This document shows positions 9,591 to 17,656 of a DNA stretch of 64,000 nucleotides, piece after piece. Where the stretch lies: NCBI GenBank assembly GCA_963666875.2, contig CAXXPU010000017.1, positions 319,713 through 383,712 of the forward strand, read 5' to 3'. The position numbers and the translations under genes were made by a program. Under the pieces are notes generated by a model. The model saw only the letters and a program-made list of their open reading frames with translations, was not told the origin of the DNA and searched no databases. The stretch comes from G963662655 sp963666875. GTDB lineage: Bacteria; Cloacimonadota; Cloacimonadia; Cloacimonadales; JAIOQZ01. Each line of letters opens with the position of its first letter. Position 1 is the stretch's first letter.

Positions 9591-10935
9591 GAAAGTACAT
9601 TTCGTCGGGATCGGCGGAATCGGTATGAGTGGAATCGCGGAACTGCTGCACATCCAGGGTTTCGAGGTAACCGGCTCGGATATGCGCGAATCGGATATGA
9701 CCAGGCACTTGAGCGATATCGGAATCGAGGTTAGAATCGGACACGATCCGGACGTGGTCATCGATGCGGATGTGGTGGTCAAATCCTCCGCGGTGACCAA
9801 CGACAATCCCGAAATCAAGAGTGCGCTTTCCCGTAAGATTCCGGTGATTCGGCGCGCCGAGATGCTAGCGGAGATTACCCGCATGAGCTACGGAATCGGC
9901 ATCGCCGGTACCCACGGCAAGACCACCACCACCTCCATGGTGGGGCTGGTGCTCAAGGCGGCCGGACTCGATCCGACCATCATCGTGGGTGGCAAGGTCA
10001 AGAATTTCGGATCGAACAACCTGCTCGGTGCTGGGGAATACATCGTCGTCGAGGCGGACGAATTCGATCAGTCGTTCCTCTCGCTGACGCCCATTGTCGC
10101 CGGCGTGACCAACATCGACGCCGATCATCTGGACTGCTATCCCGATCTGGACGGCATCAAGGATGCCTTCATCCAGTTTGCCAACAAGGTGCCGTTCTTT
10201 GGCAGCATCGTCGCGTGCCTGGACGATCCGGGCGTGCAGTCGGTCCTGCCTCGTTTCCAGAAGAAGGTCATCACCTACGGGATGTCGCGTCAGGCGGACG
10301 TCCGAGCCATGAACATCGAGATGAAGGACTTCAAGTCGTCGTACGACGTTGTCTTCAAAGGATACACGCTGGGCAGGGTAGAGCTTCAGGTCCCGGGGCA
10401 TCACAACATCCAGAACTCGCTGATGGCAGTCTCCATCGCGCTGGATCTGAACATCGCGTTCGAATCGATCCAGAAGGGCTTGTCCGACTACAGTGGTGTG
10501 TTCCGCAGGTTCGAGTACAAAGGCGAGTGGAAAGGCGTGACGGTCTATGACGATTACGCGCACCATCCGTCCGAGATACTCGCGACGCTCAAGGGCATCC
10601 GCGCCAACACGGACCGCCGTCTGGTGGTGGTGTTTCAGCCGCATCTGTTCTCCCGGACGCGCGATTTTTACGAGGAATTCGGTCGGTCGTTCTTTCAGTC
10701 GGATATTCTGGTGGTTGCGCCCATCTATCCGGCGCGCGAGAAGCCGATTCCGGGCGTAACCGGCAAGATGATCGCGGACGCGGCGATCCAGTCGGGACAC
10801 CATAATGTACATTATATCGAGAAAAACGAGGAGATCGTTCCGGCGATAAAGTCTCTGGTGAAGAAGGACGACATTGTCATCACCATGGGCGCCGGATCGA
10901 TCTGGCAATACGGCGAAGAGCTTCTGAAAGGGTAA
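9574..10935 (+). CDS. murC: UDP-N-acetylmuramate--L-alanine ligase MurC
   Basis: Adds L-alanine to UDP-MurNAc, the first Mur ligase step. It has 453 residues from ATG 9574, chosen because AAGGA sits 8 bases upstream; ATG 9565 is the alternative but abuts its AAGG. Motifs are H-F-V-G-I-G-G-I-G-M-S-G at the N-terminus, the ATP loop A-G-T-H-G-K-T-T-T near residue 112, and Y-D-D-Y-A-H-H-P-S-E near 328, which is diagnostic for MurC. It overlaps the end of murG and is 3 bases from murB. Confidence 0.96.
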   Translation: MFGSTKKVHFVGIGGIGMSGIAELLHIQGFEVTGSDMRESDMTRHLSDIGIEVRIGHDPDVVIDADVVVKSSAVTNDNPEIKSALSRKIPVIRRAEMLAEITRMSYGIGIAGTHGKTTTTSMVGLVLKAAGLDPTIIVGGKVKNFGSNNLLGAGEYIVVEADEFDQSFLSLTPIVAGVTNIDADHLDCYPDLDGIKDAFIQFANKVPFFGSIVACLDDPGVQSVLPRFQKKVITYGMSRQADVRAMNIEMKDFKSSYDVVFKGYTLGRVELQVPGHHNIQNSLMAVSIALDLNIAFESIQKGLSDYSGVFRRFEYKGEWKGVTVYDDYAHHPSEILATLKGIRANTDRRLVVVFQPHLFSRTRDFYEEFGRSFFQSDILVVAPIYPAREKPIPGVTGKMIADAAIQSGHHNVHYIEKNEEIVPAIKSLVKKDDIVITMGAGSIWQYGEELLKG

Positions 10936-10938
10936 ACG

Positions 10939-11808
10939 ATGAACGGAAAGCAGATTTTAGACATGATCACGCTGATGGATGCGCGAATGAAGGATTTCTC
11001 GCACATCCGCATCGGCGGTGGGGCAAAGGCGATCCTGGCTCCGTCGTCCGTGGATGAGCTGCGCCTGATCATGCCGTACCTTTCCGAGCGAGGCTATCTC
11101 GCTGTTGGAGGCGCGTCCAACCTGCTCTTTCCGGATCAATACAACGGCTATGTGCTGCTGGACGAGAAGCTTCCGCGGGAAGTCACATACGATCGCGGCG
11201 TCGCAAACGTGACCGCGAACGTCAACGTGAACGCCATGCTGATGAAGCTTGCTGCGCGGAATGCAGGTGGCTTCGAATTTCTGGCGGGGATCCCGGCACA
11301 CCTGGGCGGTGTGGTGAAGATGAACGCTGGCGCGTACGGCATGACGCTGCAATCGCTGATTCACTCGATCGAGGTGCTGGACGCGGAAGGCAAGCGCAAC
11401 ATCATTCCGGCGGAGCGGGTTAAATTCGGCTATCGAACGTCGTCCATCCGTGAATATATCGTCTCGGTCAACCTGCTGCCGCAAGAGAAGGATCGGGACG
11501 AGATCATGCGCCAGGTAGCGCAGCTTACCGCGATACGAAAACGCACGCAGCCATTGAACATGCCCAATCTCGGCTGCATCTTCAAGAATCCGCCCTACGA
11601 ATCGGCGGGGAAGTTGATCGACGAGTGCGGCTTGAAAGGTAAGCGGATCGGTGGCGCGATGGTCAGCGAGGTGCATGCAAACTTCATCGTGAACGCCGGT
11701 GATGCGACTTACAGCGACGTGCTGAACCTGATAGACCATATCCGGGAGATCGTCCTGCGCGAGCGAGAAATTGAACTGGAACTGGAGATCGAGGTGGTAA
11801 GACCATGA
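10939..11808 (+). CDS. murB: UDP-N-acetylenolpyruvoylglucosamine reductase MurB
   Basis: FAD-dependent reductase that makes UDP-MurNAc. It has 289 residues, the short type II form. The FAD-binding G-G-A-S-N-L-L-F region (near 54) and S-A-G-K-L-I-D-E-C-G-L-K-G (near 221) are clear. In the motif normally written G-S-x-F-K-N-P, the serine proton donor is replaced by cysteine (G-C-I-F-K-N-P); Ser-to-Cys occurs in other MurB proteins and may keep activity. GAAAGGG precedes the start. The stop overlaps ftsQ (ATGA). Confidence 0.93.
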   Translation: MNGKQILDMITLMDARMKDFSHIRIGGGAKAILAPSSVDELRLIMPYLSERGYLAVGGASNLLFPDQYNGYVLLDEKLPREVTYDRGVANVTANVNVNAMLMKLAARNAGGFEFLAGIPAHLGGVVKMNAGAYGMTLQSLIHSIEVLDAEGKRNIIPAERVKFGYRTSSIREYIVSVNLLPQEKDRDEIMRQVAQLTAIRKRTQPLNMPNLGCIFKNPPYESAGKLIDECGLKGKRIGGAMVSEVHANFIVNAGDATYSDVLNLIDHIREIVLREREIELELEIEVVRP

Positions 11809-12554
11809 AACGCAAACGAAGAGGCAACAGCCGCTATTTCATCATATTTTTGGGATGCATGGTCTTCATGGGGATCCTGTTTTTCATCATGCAATACGTC
11901 TTCCGCTCGATCGAGTTTTTCACCATCGACAATGTCGAGATCACAGGTTACCAGAATTTGGGAAAGGATTTCTACGAGGATCTGGCGAAGGAATATTTCG
12001 GCATGAACCTCTATTCGATAAGTAAGGACGAGATCGCAGCACGGTACGAGAACATCGTGCGGGTGCGCAGTGTAAAAGTCTCGCGCGTGCTTCCGAACAA
12101 GTTGAAAATCGCGATCGAAGAGCGACTTGCGGTGCTGCATGTTAAAACGAAAGACGGCACACTTTTTCCGGTCGATCGGGAATTGATCGTGCTCGACAGT
12201 GAGGGCTCGTATATGGCTGAGGATACACCCATCGTCAGCCTTGACATCCCGTCGGGGGGTGTCCAACTTGGCGAGAGACTCGGCGACGAACAACTGGCGC
12301 GGATTTTCGCGCTGCACAACGAGATTGCGAGGCTGAATCCGAAGATTGCGGAGAGGATTTCGGAGTACTATCTGAAGAGAGGAGAAGTCTGCATGGTGGA
12401 GGCCTCGTCCGGCTGTCTGATCTATCTCGGCGCGGGACAGCTCGAGGAGAAGCTGCATCGTCTCGAATTTTTCGGCGACAACAAGGGTTTTATGGACAAT
12501 ACAGTTCTGGATTTACGCTACAAGGATCAGATCGTAGCGAGAACGGGGGATTGA
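11805..12554 (+). CDS. ftsQ: Cell division protein FtsQ/DivIB
   Basis: Bitopic division protein linking early and late divisome parts. It has 249 residues: a basic N-terminus (K-R-K-R-R), one membrane segment at about residues 10-34, then a POTRA-like domain (N-V-E-I-T-G-Y-Q-N-L near 45) and a FtsQ-type beta domain. Sequence conservation is low, as usual for this family, so the call leans on topology and on position between murB and ftsA. GAGGTGG precedes the ATG. It overlaps murB by 4 bases and ftsA by 1 base (TGATG). Confidence 0.88.
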   Translation: MKRKRRGNSRYFIIFLGCMVFMGILFFIMQYVFRSIEFFTIDNVEITGYQNLGKDFYEDLAKEYFGMNLYSISKDEIAARYENIVRVRSVKVSRVLPNKLKIAIEERLAVLHVKTKDGTLFPVDRELIVLDSEGSYMAEDTPIVSLDIPSGGVQLGERLGDEQLARIFALHNEIARLNPKIAERISEYYLKRGEVCMVEASSGCLIYLGAGQLEEKLHRLEFFGDNKGFMDNTVLDLRYKDQIVARTGD

Positions 12555-13834
12555 TGAAGGTACCAACTTCGATAACAGCGCTGGACATCGGCACGACAAA
12601 AATCTGTGCGATCATTGCAGTACCGCGCGGTAAAGGCGAACTGGAAGTCAGGGGAATCGGCATTTCCGAATCGAACGGACTCGAGAAGGGAATCGTCAAG
12701 GATATCCAGCGTACGGCGGATTCCATCAAGCAGGCGATCGAGGAAGCGGAACGCGCCTCCGACCTGAAAGCGGGAACGATCTATGCCGGGATCGCCGGAG
12801 AGCACATCAAGAGTCGCAACGCCATCGGACGCATCTCCGTGTCCGATTCGAGCGGCAAGGAACCGACCGAGATCAACGAGGAACACATCCAGGCGGTGAT
12901 CAACGACGCCAAGCGCACCGTGAAGATACAGCAGGGCCACGAGAACCTCGAGATCATCCACGGCATCCCGCAGTACTACGATATCGATAACCAGAACGGC
13001 ATCATGAACCCCATCAGTATGAGCGGATTTCACCTGACGGCGCACGTGCATGTCGTGCTCGCCGACATGAATGCTATCCGCAACGTGCTCAAGTGCATCG
13101 AACTCGCCGGCTACGAAGCCGACGATATCGTGCTCGAGCCGCTCGCATCCGCGATGGCGGTGCTCAACCGCGACGAGAAGGAACTGGGCTGCATCCTGCT
13201 GGACATCGGCGGCGGAACATCCGATATCGCCGTGTTCTACAAGGGGAGCATCCGGTTCAGCACCGTAAAACCCGTTGGTGGCGAGAACGTAACGCAAGAC
13301 CTCGCGATCGGCCTGCGCACACCGCTCAAGTCCGCCGAGGACATCAAGATCAACTATGGTGACGCGCTCTCGGGCACCGTCGATGAAGAGGCGATGGTGG
13401 AGATTCAGGGTATCGGTGGCCGCAGCGGAACCTCGAAAAAACTCAAATTCATCTCCGAGATCGTCGAGTCCCGCATGCGGGAAATCCTCGAACTCTCGTA
13501 CCGCACCGTTTTCAACAGCTACAACGAAAATCTGATGACCGCCGGGGTGGTCATTACCGGTGGCGCGGCGCTCCTGAGGAACATGGAGCAGCTCGCGCTG
13601 GAAATCTTCAACGTACCGGTCAAGATCGGCTATCCGGATCTCTCGCGACTCAGCGGACCGACGGCACGGCTCGAATCGCCCATGTTCTCCACGAGCGTAG
13701 GATTGCTCTACTACGCCGCCAGCCTGATGCCGCAGGACAAGCCGCTGAACACCCGCAAGGTGACCAGCTTCAACAATCGGATCGTCAAGACAATCAAGAA
13801 ACTGTATCAAAAATTCTATGATGATTTTGCATAA
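12554..13834 (+). CDS. ftsA: Cell division protein FtsA
   Basis: Actin-like ATPase that tethers FtsZ to the membrane. It has 426 residues from ATG 12554 (TTG 12551 is in frame but less likely). It begins with A-L-D-I-G-T-T-K-I-C, phosphate loop 1, and has L-L-D-I-G-G-G-T-S-D (phosphate 2) near residue 217 and V-I-T-G-G-A-A-L-L near 335. The last 20 residues form a basic amphipathic helix (R-I-V-K-T-I-K-K-L-Y-Q-K-F-Y), the expected membrane-targeting sequence. Confidence 0.96.
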   Translation: MKVPTSITALDIGTTKICAIIAVPRGKGELEVRGIGISESNGLEKGIVKDIQRTADSIKQAIEEAERASDLKAGTIYAGIAGEHIKSRNAIGRISVSDSSGKEPTEINEEHIQAVINDAKRTVKIQQGHENLEIIHGIPQYYDIDNQNGIMNPISMSGFHLTAHVHVVLADMNAIRNVLKCIELAGYEADDIVLEPLASAMAVLNRDEKELGCILLDIGGGTSDIAVFYKGSIRFSTVKPVGGENVTQDLAIGLRTPLKSAEDIKINYGDALSGTVDEEAMVEIQGIGGRSGTSKKLKFISEIVESRMREILELSYRTVFNSYNENLMTAGVVITGGAALLRNMEQLALEIFNVPVKIGYPDLSRLSGPTARLESPMFSTSVGLLYYAASLMPQDKPLNTRKVTSFNNRIVKTIKKLYQKFYDDFA

Positions 13835-13861
13835 ATAATTAAATAACAACAGGGGGATACC

Positions 13862-15043
13862 ATGCTCGAACTTGCTATGGACAGATCGAACGAAACCATT
13901 ATCAAGATCGTCGGCGTCGGTGGCGGCGGAGGTAACGCCATCAACACCATGATCAACAACGGACTGACCGGCGTGGAATTTATCGCCGCCAACACGGACG
14001 GCAAAGACCTGCGCAAATCCAAGGCGCAGATCAAAATCCAGCTTGGACAGAGGAAGACACAGGGACTTGGCACCGGCGCCAATCCATCAATCGGAGAGGA
14101 ATCGGCGATCGAATCGACCGATGAAATTCGCAAAGCGCTCCAGGGCGCGGAAATGCTCTTTATCGCTGCGGGAATGGGCGGCGGTACCGGTACCGGCGGC
14201 GCACCCGTAATCGCGTCCATCGCGCGCGAAATGGGCATCCTGACCATGGGTATCGTGACCAGACCTTTCGGTTTCGAAGGCGCGCACCGAAGGAGAAACG
14301 CCGACCACGGTATCATGAAACTGCGCGAGAACGTCGATACGCTCATCGTGATCCCGAACGAAAAGCTCCGCGACATCTACAAGGACATGGCGATTCTGGA
14401 AGCCTTCCAGACAGCCGACAACGTCCTCTCCGACGCAGCAAAGGCAGTCTCCGATATCATCAACCTCAGCGGCTACATCAGCGTCGATTTCTCGGACGTG
14501 AAGACTGTGATGGCGAACATGGGTTACGCCCTCATGGGAACCGGCATCGCCGATGGCGCAGACCGCGCCGTCAACGCCGCTAAGGCTGCCATCGCCAATC
14601 CGCTGCTCAGCGATATCACGCTCGACGGCTGCAAGGCGACCCTGATCAACGTCACCGCCGGCTACGACATGAAGATGTCCGAGTTCGACGAAGTCTCGCA
14701 GGTGATCATCAACGAGACCGGCGAGGATGCAAACATCATCATGGGTCTGGTGATCGATGAGAAGATGACCGACAAGCTGAGCGTCACCATCATCGCGACC
14801 GGCTTGAACAACGAATCCGAGAGCATCGGCAACATGGGCGCCAAAATTATCAAGGAAATGCCGCAGATTCGCGTGAAGACCGAAGAGGAAAAGAACGAAC
14901 AGCTCGACATCATCTTCGACCGTATTCGTCAGGCAGACTCGGTAGGACCCGAACTCAAGCGCGACAACGAAGGCGAGATGCCGCGTATCCTGAACCGCGA
15001 GAAGATCGATATCCCAGCGTTCATGAGAAAATTCACGGACTAA
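13862..15043 (+). CDS. ftsZ: Cell division GTPase FtsZ
   Basis: Tubulin-like GTPase that forms the Z ring. It has 393 residues. The glycine-rich start V-G-V-G-G-G-G-G-N-A, the tubulin signature G-G-G-T-G-T-G-G near residue 107, and the T7-loop region around N-x-D-F-x-D (seen as V-D-F-S-D-V) are present. The C-terminal peptide D-I-P-A-F-M-R-K-F that binds FtsA is intact, with only a short linker before it. AGGGGG lies 7 bases before the ATG. The 27-base gap after ftsA shows no clear terminator. FtsZ ends the recognisable dcw genes. Confidence 0.97.
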   Translation: MLELAMDRSNETIIKIVGVGGGGGNAINTMINNGLTGVEFIAANTDGKDLRKSKAQIKIQLGQRKTQGLGTGANPSIGEESAIESTDEIRKALQGAEMLFIAAGMGGGTGTGGAPVIASIAREMGILTMGIVTRPFGFEGAHRRRNADHGIMKLRENVDTLIVIPNEKLRDIYKDMAILEAFQTADNVLSDAAKAVSDIINLSGYISVDFSDVKTVMANMGYALMGTGIADGADRAVNAAKAAIANPLLSDITLDGCKATLINVTAGYDMKMSEFDEVSQVIINETGEDANIIMGLVIDEKMTDKLSVTIIATGLNNESESIGNMGAKIIKEMPQIRVKTEEEKNEQLDIIFDRIRQADSVGPELKRDNEGEMPRILNREKIDIPAFMRKFTD

Positions 15044-15058
15044 ACAACGGAGTGACAC

Positions 15059-15154
15059 ATGAAGAAGTTTTTCATTGTGTTCGGCATTGTATTCGCCATT
15101 ATCTACATCGGTATGAAGCACGGCGGATTCAAGTTTAGCTGCAAGCGTGATTAA
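15059..15154 (+). CDS. Predicted 31-residue single-pass membrane peptide
   Basis: A very short open frame starting M-K-K-F-F-I-V-F-G with one hydrophobic segment (residues 4-18) and a basic C-terminal end (G-G-F-K-F-S-C-K-R-D). GGAG is correctly spaced before the ATG and the frame sits 15 bases after ftsZ and 20 before the next gene, all in the same direction. Translation is plausible but unproved. No family is recognised. Confidence 0.45.
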   Translation: MKKFFIVFGIVFAIIYIGMKHGGFKFSCKRD

Positions 15155-15174
15155 CCTGAGACAGAGGAGTGCGG

Positions 15175-15525
15175 ATGAGAAGTTTTATCATCAAAGTGCT
15201 GGTGATGATGGTCGCGATCTACCTGGTGGGCAGGTTCACGAACCTGTATTACATCGGCGATCTGGTACCGGCTCTGGTAGCCGCTTTCGTGCTGGCCATC
15301 GCCAACGCGATCGTTCGTCCCATCATCATTTTATTGACATTGCCGGTAACGGTTCTTACGCTGGGAATATTCCTGTTGTTCATCAACGGACTGATGTTGA
15401 TGCTCACGGCAGCGATCGTGCCGTCGTTCGAGACTCGCGGATGGTTTCTATCCACGGTTGCGGCGCTGATCATCACGATTATCAGTTCGATCTTGAACGC
15501 GATAATCGAGCCGAAGAGGAGTTGA
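15175..15525 (+). CDS. Phage holin family 4 (four-TM) small membrane protein
   Basis: A 116-residue, almost entirely hydrophobic protein with four predicted membrane segments and the pattern A-N-A-I-V-R-P-I-I-I-L-L-T-L-P near residue 43, characteristic of the family named after mycobacterial phage holins (YvlD-like). In chromosomes these proteins are not usually phage genes and their role is unknown. ATG 15175 is preferred over GTG 15169 because GAGGAG (15164-15169) is well spaced to it. It is 4 bases from the CheD-like gene, so the two are likely co-expressed. Confidence 0.8.
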   Translation: MRSFIIKVLVMMVAIYLVGRFTNLYYIGDLVPALVAAFVLAIANAIVRPIIILLTLPVTVLTLGIFLLFINGLMLMLTAAIVPSFETRGWFLSTVAALIITIISSILNAIIEPKRS

Positions 15526-15529
15526 TTCG

Positions 15530-16009
15530 ATGCAAGGCGGTTTGCCAGACAACGGTTACCTGATGCGCCCCGGATACGCGGTTGTGACCCCCCATCCGCA
15601 TATCGTTTACGGCGTACTCGGTTCCGGGATTTTTGTGGCGCTATGGGACGAAAAGAAGCAGTACTCCGGTTGCTGTATGTTCCAGTACGCGCGTTCGGCA
15701 AACCGCAAATCCGGGCTGTTCGGCGATGTGGCGATTCCCAAACTGGTGAAGACCATGGAAGAAGAGGGATCCTCGCTCAGTGACCTGAGGGCGCACATGG
15801 TCGGCGGCGGCATCAACGGTAACAGCAGTTGCGGCGGCGATAATACGACCGTTGCAGAGGAAATCCTCCAGCGCTACCAGATCGAGATCATCACCCGTGA
15901 CACCGGCGGAAAGCTGGGCAGGAAATTCGTCTATCACACCGAGACCGGCGAAAGCGTCTGCATGAAGGTGCACAAGATCCGCAAGCGGGACTGGTATCCC
16001 TACTACTGA
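15530..16009 (+). CDS. CheD-like protein lacking the catalytic Cys and His
   Basis: 159 residues matching the CheD fold. CheD is a receptor glutamine deamidase and CheC partner. Conserved features include D-V-A-I-P-K-L-V (near 66), M-V-G-G-G-I-N-G (near 90) and D-T-G-G-K-L-G-R (near 125). The catalytic Cys of the canonical L-G-S-C motif is Gly33 here (L-G-S-G), and the catalytic His in the G-x-x-x-H stretch aligns with Met50 (G-C-C-M). It is therefore predicted not to deamidate and may only bind partners. Start ATG 15530 follows AAGAGGAG. No chemoreceptor or cheA is nearby; cheY and cheZ-like genes lie 15 kb away. Its end overlaps the convergent flavodoxin gene. Confidence 0.8.
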   Translation: MQGGLPDNGYLMRPGYAVVTPHPHIVYGVLGSGIFVALWDEKKQYSGCCMFQYARSANRKSGLFGDVAIPKLVKTMEEEGSSLSDLRAHMVGGGINGNSSCGGDNTTVAEEILQRYQIEIITRDTGGKLGRKFVYHTETGESVCMKVHKIRKRDWYPYY

Positions 16010-16557
16010 GCAGACTCCATAGCTTTTTGTACCAGTTTACGGGCCTTTTTGATTGTCTCCTGTTGATCCAGGACATCGCCGGGAGCGCCTGTACCGCCTG
16101 CTACGACGCTGTCGCACGAATCGAATCCGAGAAACGTGAACATCTCCCTGGTGCGCTCGATGTAGTCTTTGAAAATATCTTCATCAGCACCCTGACACAC
16201 CGTGAGTATTACCTTCTTCCCTTTGTAATACGGTGAATTAAATGGTTGTTTGTAGTAAGCGAACAGCCGGTCAATAAACAGTTTCGTCTGCCCCGACATC
16301 TGCCACATGTAGATCGGAAAACCGACTATCAGGATATCCGCTGTTGCTATCTGCGGATAAATCGACTGCATGTCGTCCTGCCGTAAGCAGCCTTCGTTTT
16401 GCCGGCAGTGCATGCAAGCCTGGCAGCCATTGATATCCATCTTGTTCAGGTTGAATGTCTTGATCTCTGCGCCTTCGATGCCTTTCAGCATTTCGTTCAC
16501 CAGGATCGTGGTGTTTCCTTCTTCTCTCGGACTACCGATTACAGCGAGTATTTTCAT
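16003..16557 (-). CDS. Flavodoxin-fold NAD(P)H-dependent oxidoreductase with Cys cluster
   Basis: A 184-residue flavodoxin-like protein of the NADPH-dependent FMN reductase / iron-sulfur flavoprotein group. The FMN phosphate loop G-S-P-R-E-E-G-N-T-T is at the N-terminus. A cysteine run C-x2-C-x2-C-x5-C near residue 46 resembles the Fe-S binding segment of iron-sulfur flavoproteins, though many plain reductases of this family also have it. G-F-P-I-Y-M-W-Q-M-S-G is the second FMN loop. AGGAGG precedes the start. It is transcribed towards the CheD-like gene, and the 3' ends overlap by 7 bases. Confidence 0.85.
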   Translation of the reverse strand: MKILAVIGSPREEGNTTILVNEMLKGIEGAEIKTFNLNKMDINGCQACMHCRQNEGCLRQDDMQSIYPQIATADILIVGFPIYMWQMSGQTKLFIDRLFAYYKQPFNSPYYKGKKVILTVCQGADEDIFKDYIERTREMFTFLGFDSCDSVVAGGTGAPGDVLDQQETIKKARKLVQKAMESAQ

Positions 16558-16610
16558 GAAGCCTCCTTTCTATCTGGGTACCCGGACATCCAAGTCCGCA
16601 ATCATTTCTG

Positions 16611-16647
16611 ATGGAACGCAGGCACCCTTGCCTGCATTTCTCTATTG
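16611..16647. repeat. GGAACGC hairpin repeat, copy 1
   Basis: A short conserved frame (ATGGAACGC ... GCATTTCTC) surrounds a perfect 7-bp stem GCAGGCA / TGCCTGC (16618-16624 and 16629-16635) with a CCCT loop. The copy at 63057-63089 keeps the frame but has a different, still perfectly paired stem. A second, weaker hairpin (CGGAC / GTCCG) lies just upstream at about 16582-16598. It lies between aroB and the flavodoxin gene. Confidence 0.6.
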
Positions 16648-16660
16648 AGGTATTGAAAAT

Positions 16661-17656
16661 CTATCGACAGGCACGGTCAATAGAAAACATAGAAACAAGC
16701 TGCTCAACTTCAACACACTCATACACAAACGTCGAGCGAAAACCATCGAAGCAGACTAACTGCATATGCGCAGTGCCGCGCTTCTTATCCGACCGAAGTA
16801 TCTCGACCGCGTTGGATCGGATTCGATCGAGGGTACGTTCATCTGGCTTGATCGGCAGATCGAACCAGTCCAGAATCGTATGGATGTTCTGCTCGTCCTT
16901 ATCGGTGATCCAGCCCATTTCACGACTGAACCTTGCCGCATAGCGTATTCCCATCGCGACAGCCATGCCGTGCGGAATGGTGTAATCCGAAGCTGACTCG
17001 ATCAGGTGTCCGAAGGTGTGACCGAGGTTGAGCTTCCAGCGTTCTCCGAGGTCGTATGGATCGACACGGCAGTAGTGCAGCTTACGATTGATCGCGAGCC
17101 GGATGATGGCTTTATTTGTGGGATTGGCTCCAGACATGAGTAGTTCATAGAGCGGATTCTCGTCGATGAGCGCTATCTTGACGATCTCCGCGATTCCACA
17201 CTGAACCTGGACGGGATCGAGCGTTTCGAGGAATTCGGTGACGATCAAGATTTCCTGTGGCTCGTTGAAACTGCCGACAGCGTTCTTCATACCCTGGAAA
17301 TTCACGCCGTTCTTGCCGCCGATCGCCGCATCGACCATCGCCAGGAGCGTTGTCGGGACCAGCACCAAATTGCATCCGCGCTTCCATGTGGCGGCTGCGA
17401 AGCCTGCCATGTCGGTGGTGATTCCGCCTCCGATGGCATAGATCGAGTGCTGACGGGTGATACTCAGTTCGTGAAAACGCTGGTAGATGCCTTCGACGGT
17501 GCACAGGTTTTTATTGGATTCCTCGGCTTGTATCGGAATGCGGGTCAGTCCTTCGAGCAGGTCCGGGTACAACTGCCGAATATTGTCATCGACGATGGTG
17601 ACATTGTTATCGCGATTCAGCAGGTCTTTCAGTTCGTGAAGCGTTCTCGATTCCAT
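16661..17656 (-). CDS. aroB: 3-dehydroquinate synthase family protein
   Basis: 331-residue member of the sugar-phosphate cyclase family. AroB makes 3-dehydroquinate in the shikimate pathway using NAD and a metal. Motifs are the NAD-binding G-G-G-I-T-T-D-M-A-G-F-A-A near residue 76, V-P-T-T-L-L-A-M-V-D-A-A-I-G-G-K-N-G near 100, and metal-ligand regions G-I-A-E-I-V-K and N-L-G-H-T-F-G-H near 160 and 215. The protein is a little shorter than usual, and H-G-E-A-V is H-G-M-A-V. ATG 17656 overlaps the stop of the propeller gene by one base. As last gene of a glycan operon it could serve a special sugar pathway, but ordinary AroB is the simplest reading. Confidence 0.88.
   Translation of the reverse strand: MESRTLHELKDLLNRDNNVTIVDDNIRQLYPDLLEGLTRIPIQAEESNKNLCTVEGIYQRFHELSITRQHSIYAIGGGITTDMAGFAAATWKRGCNLVLVPTTLLAMVDAAIGGKNGVNFQGMKNAVGSFNEPQEILIVTEFLETLDPVQVQCGIAEIVKIALIDENPLYELLMSGANPTNKAIIRLAINRKLHYCRVDPYDLGERWKLNLGHTFGHLIESASDYTIPHGMAVAMGIRYAARFSREMGWITDKDEQNIHTILDWFDLPIKPDERTLDRIRSNAVEILRSDKKRGTAHMQLVCFDGFRSTFVYECVEVEQLVSMFSIDRACR

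Noticed and set aside
15175..15525. Evidence of a prophage from the holin-family gene
   Set aside because: The family is common in chromosomes and no lysis, capsid or integrase genes are nearby.
16661..17656. AroB-like enzyme as a sugar cyclase for a specialised natural product
   Set aside because: Active-site motifs fit dehydroquinate synthase well and no tailoring genes are present; only operon position hints otherwise.
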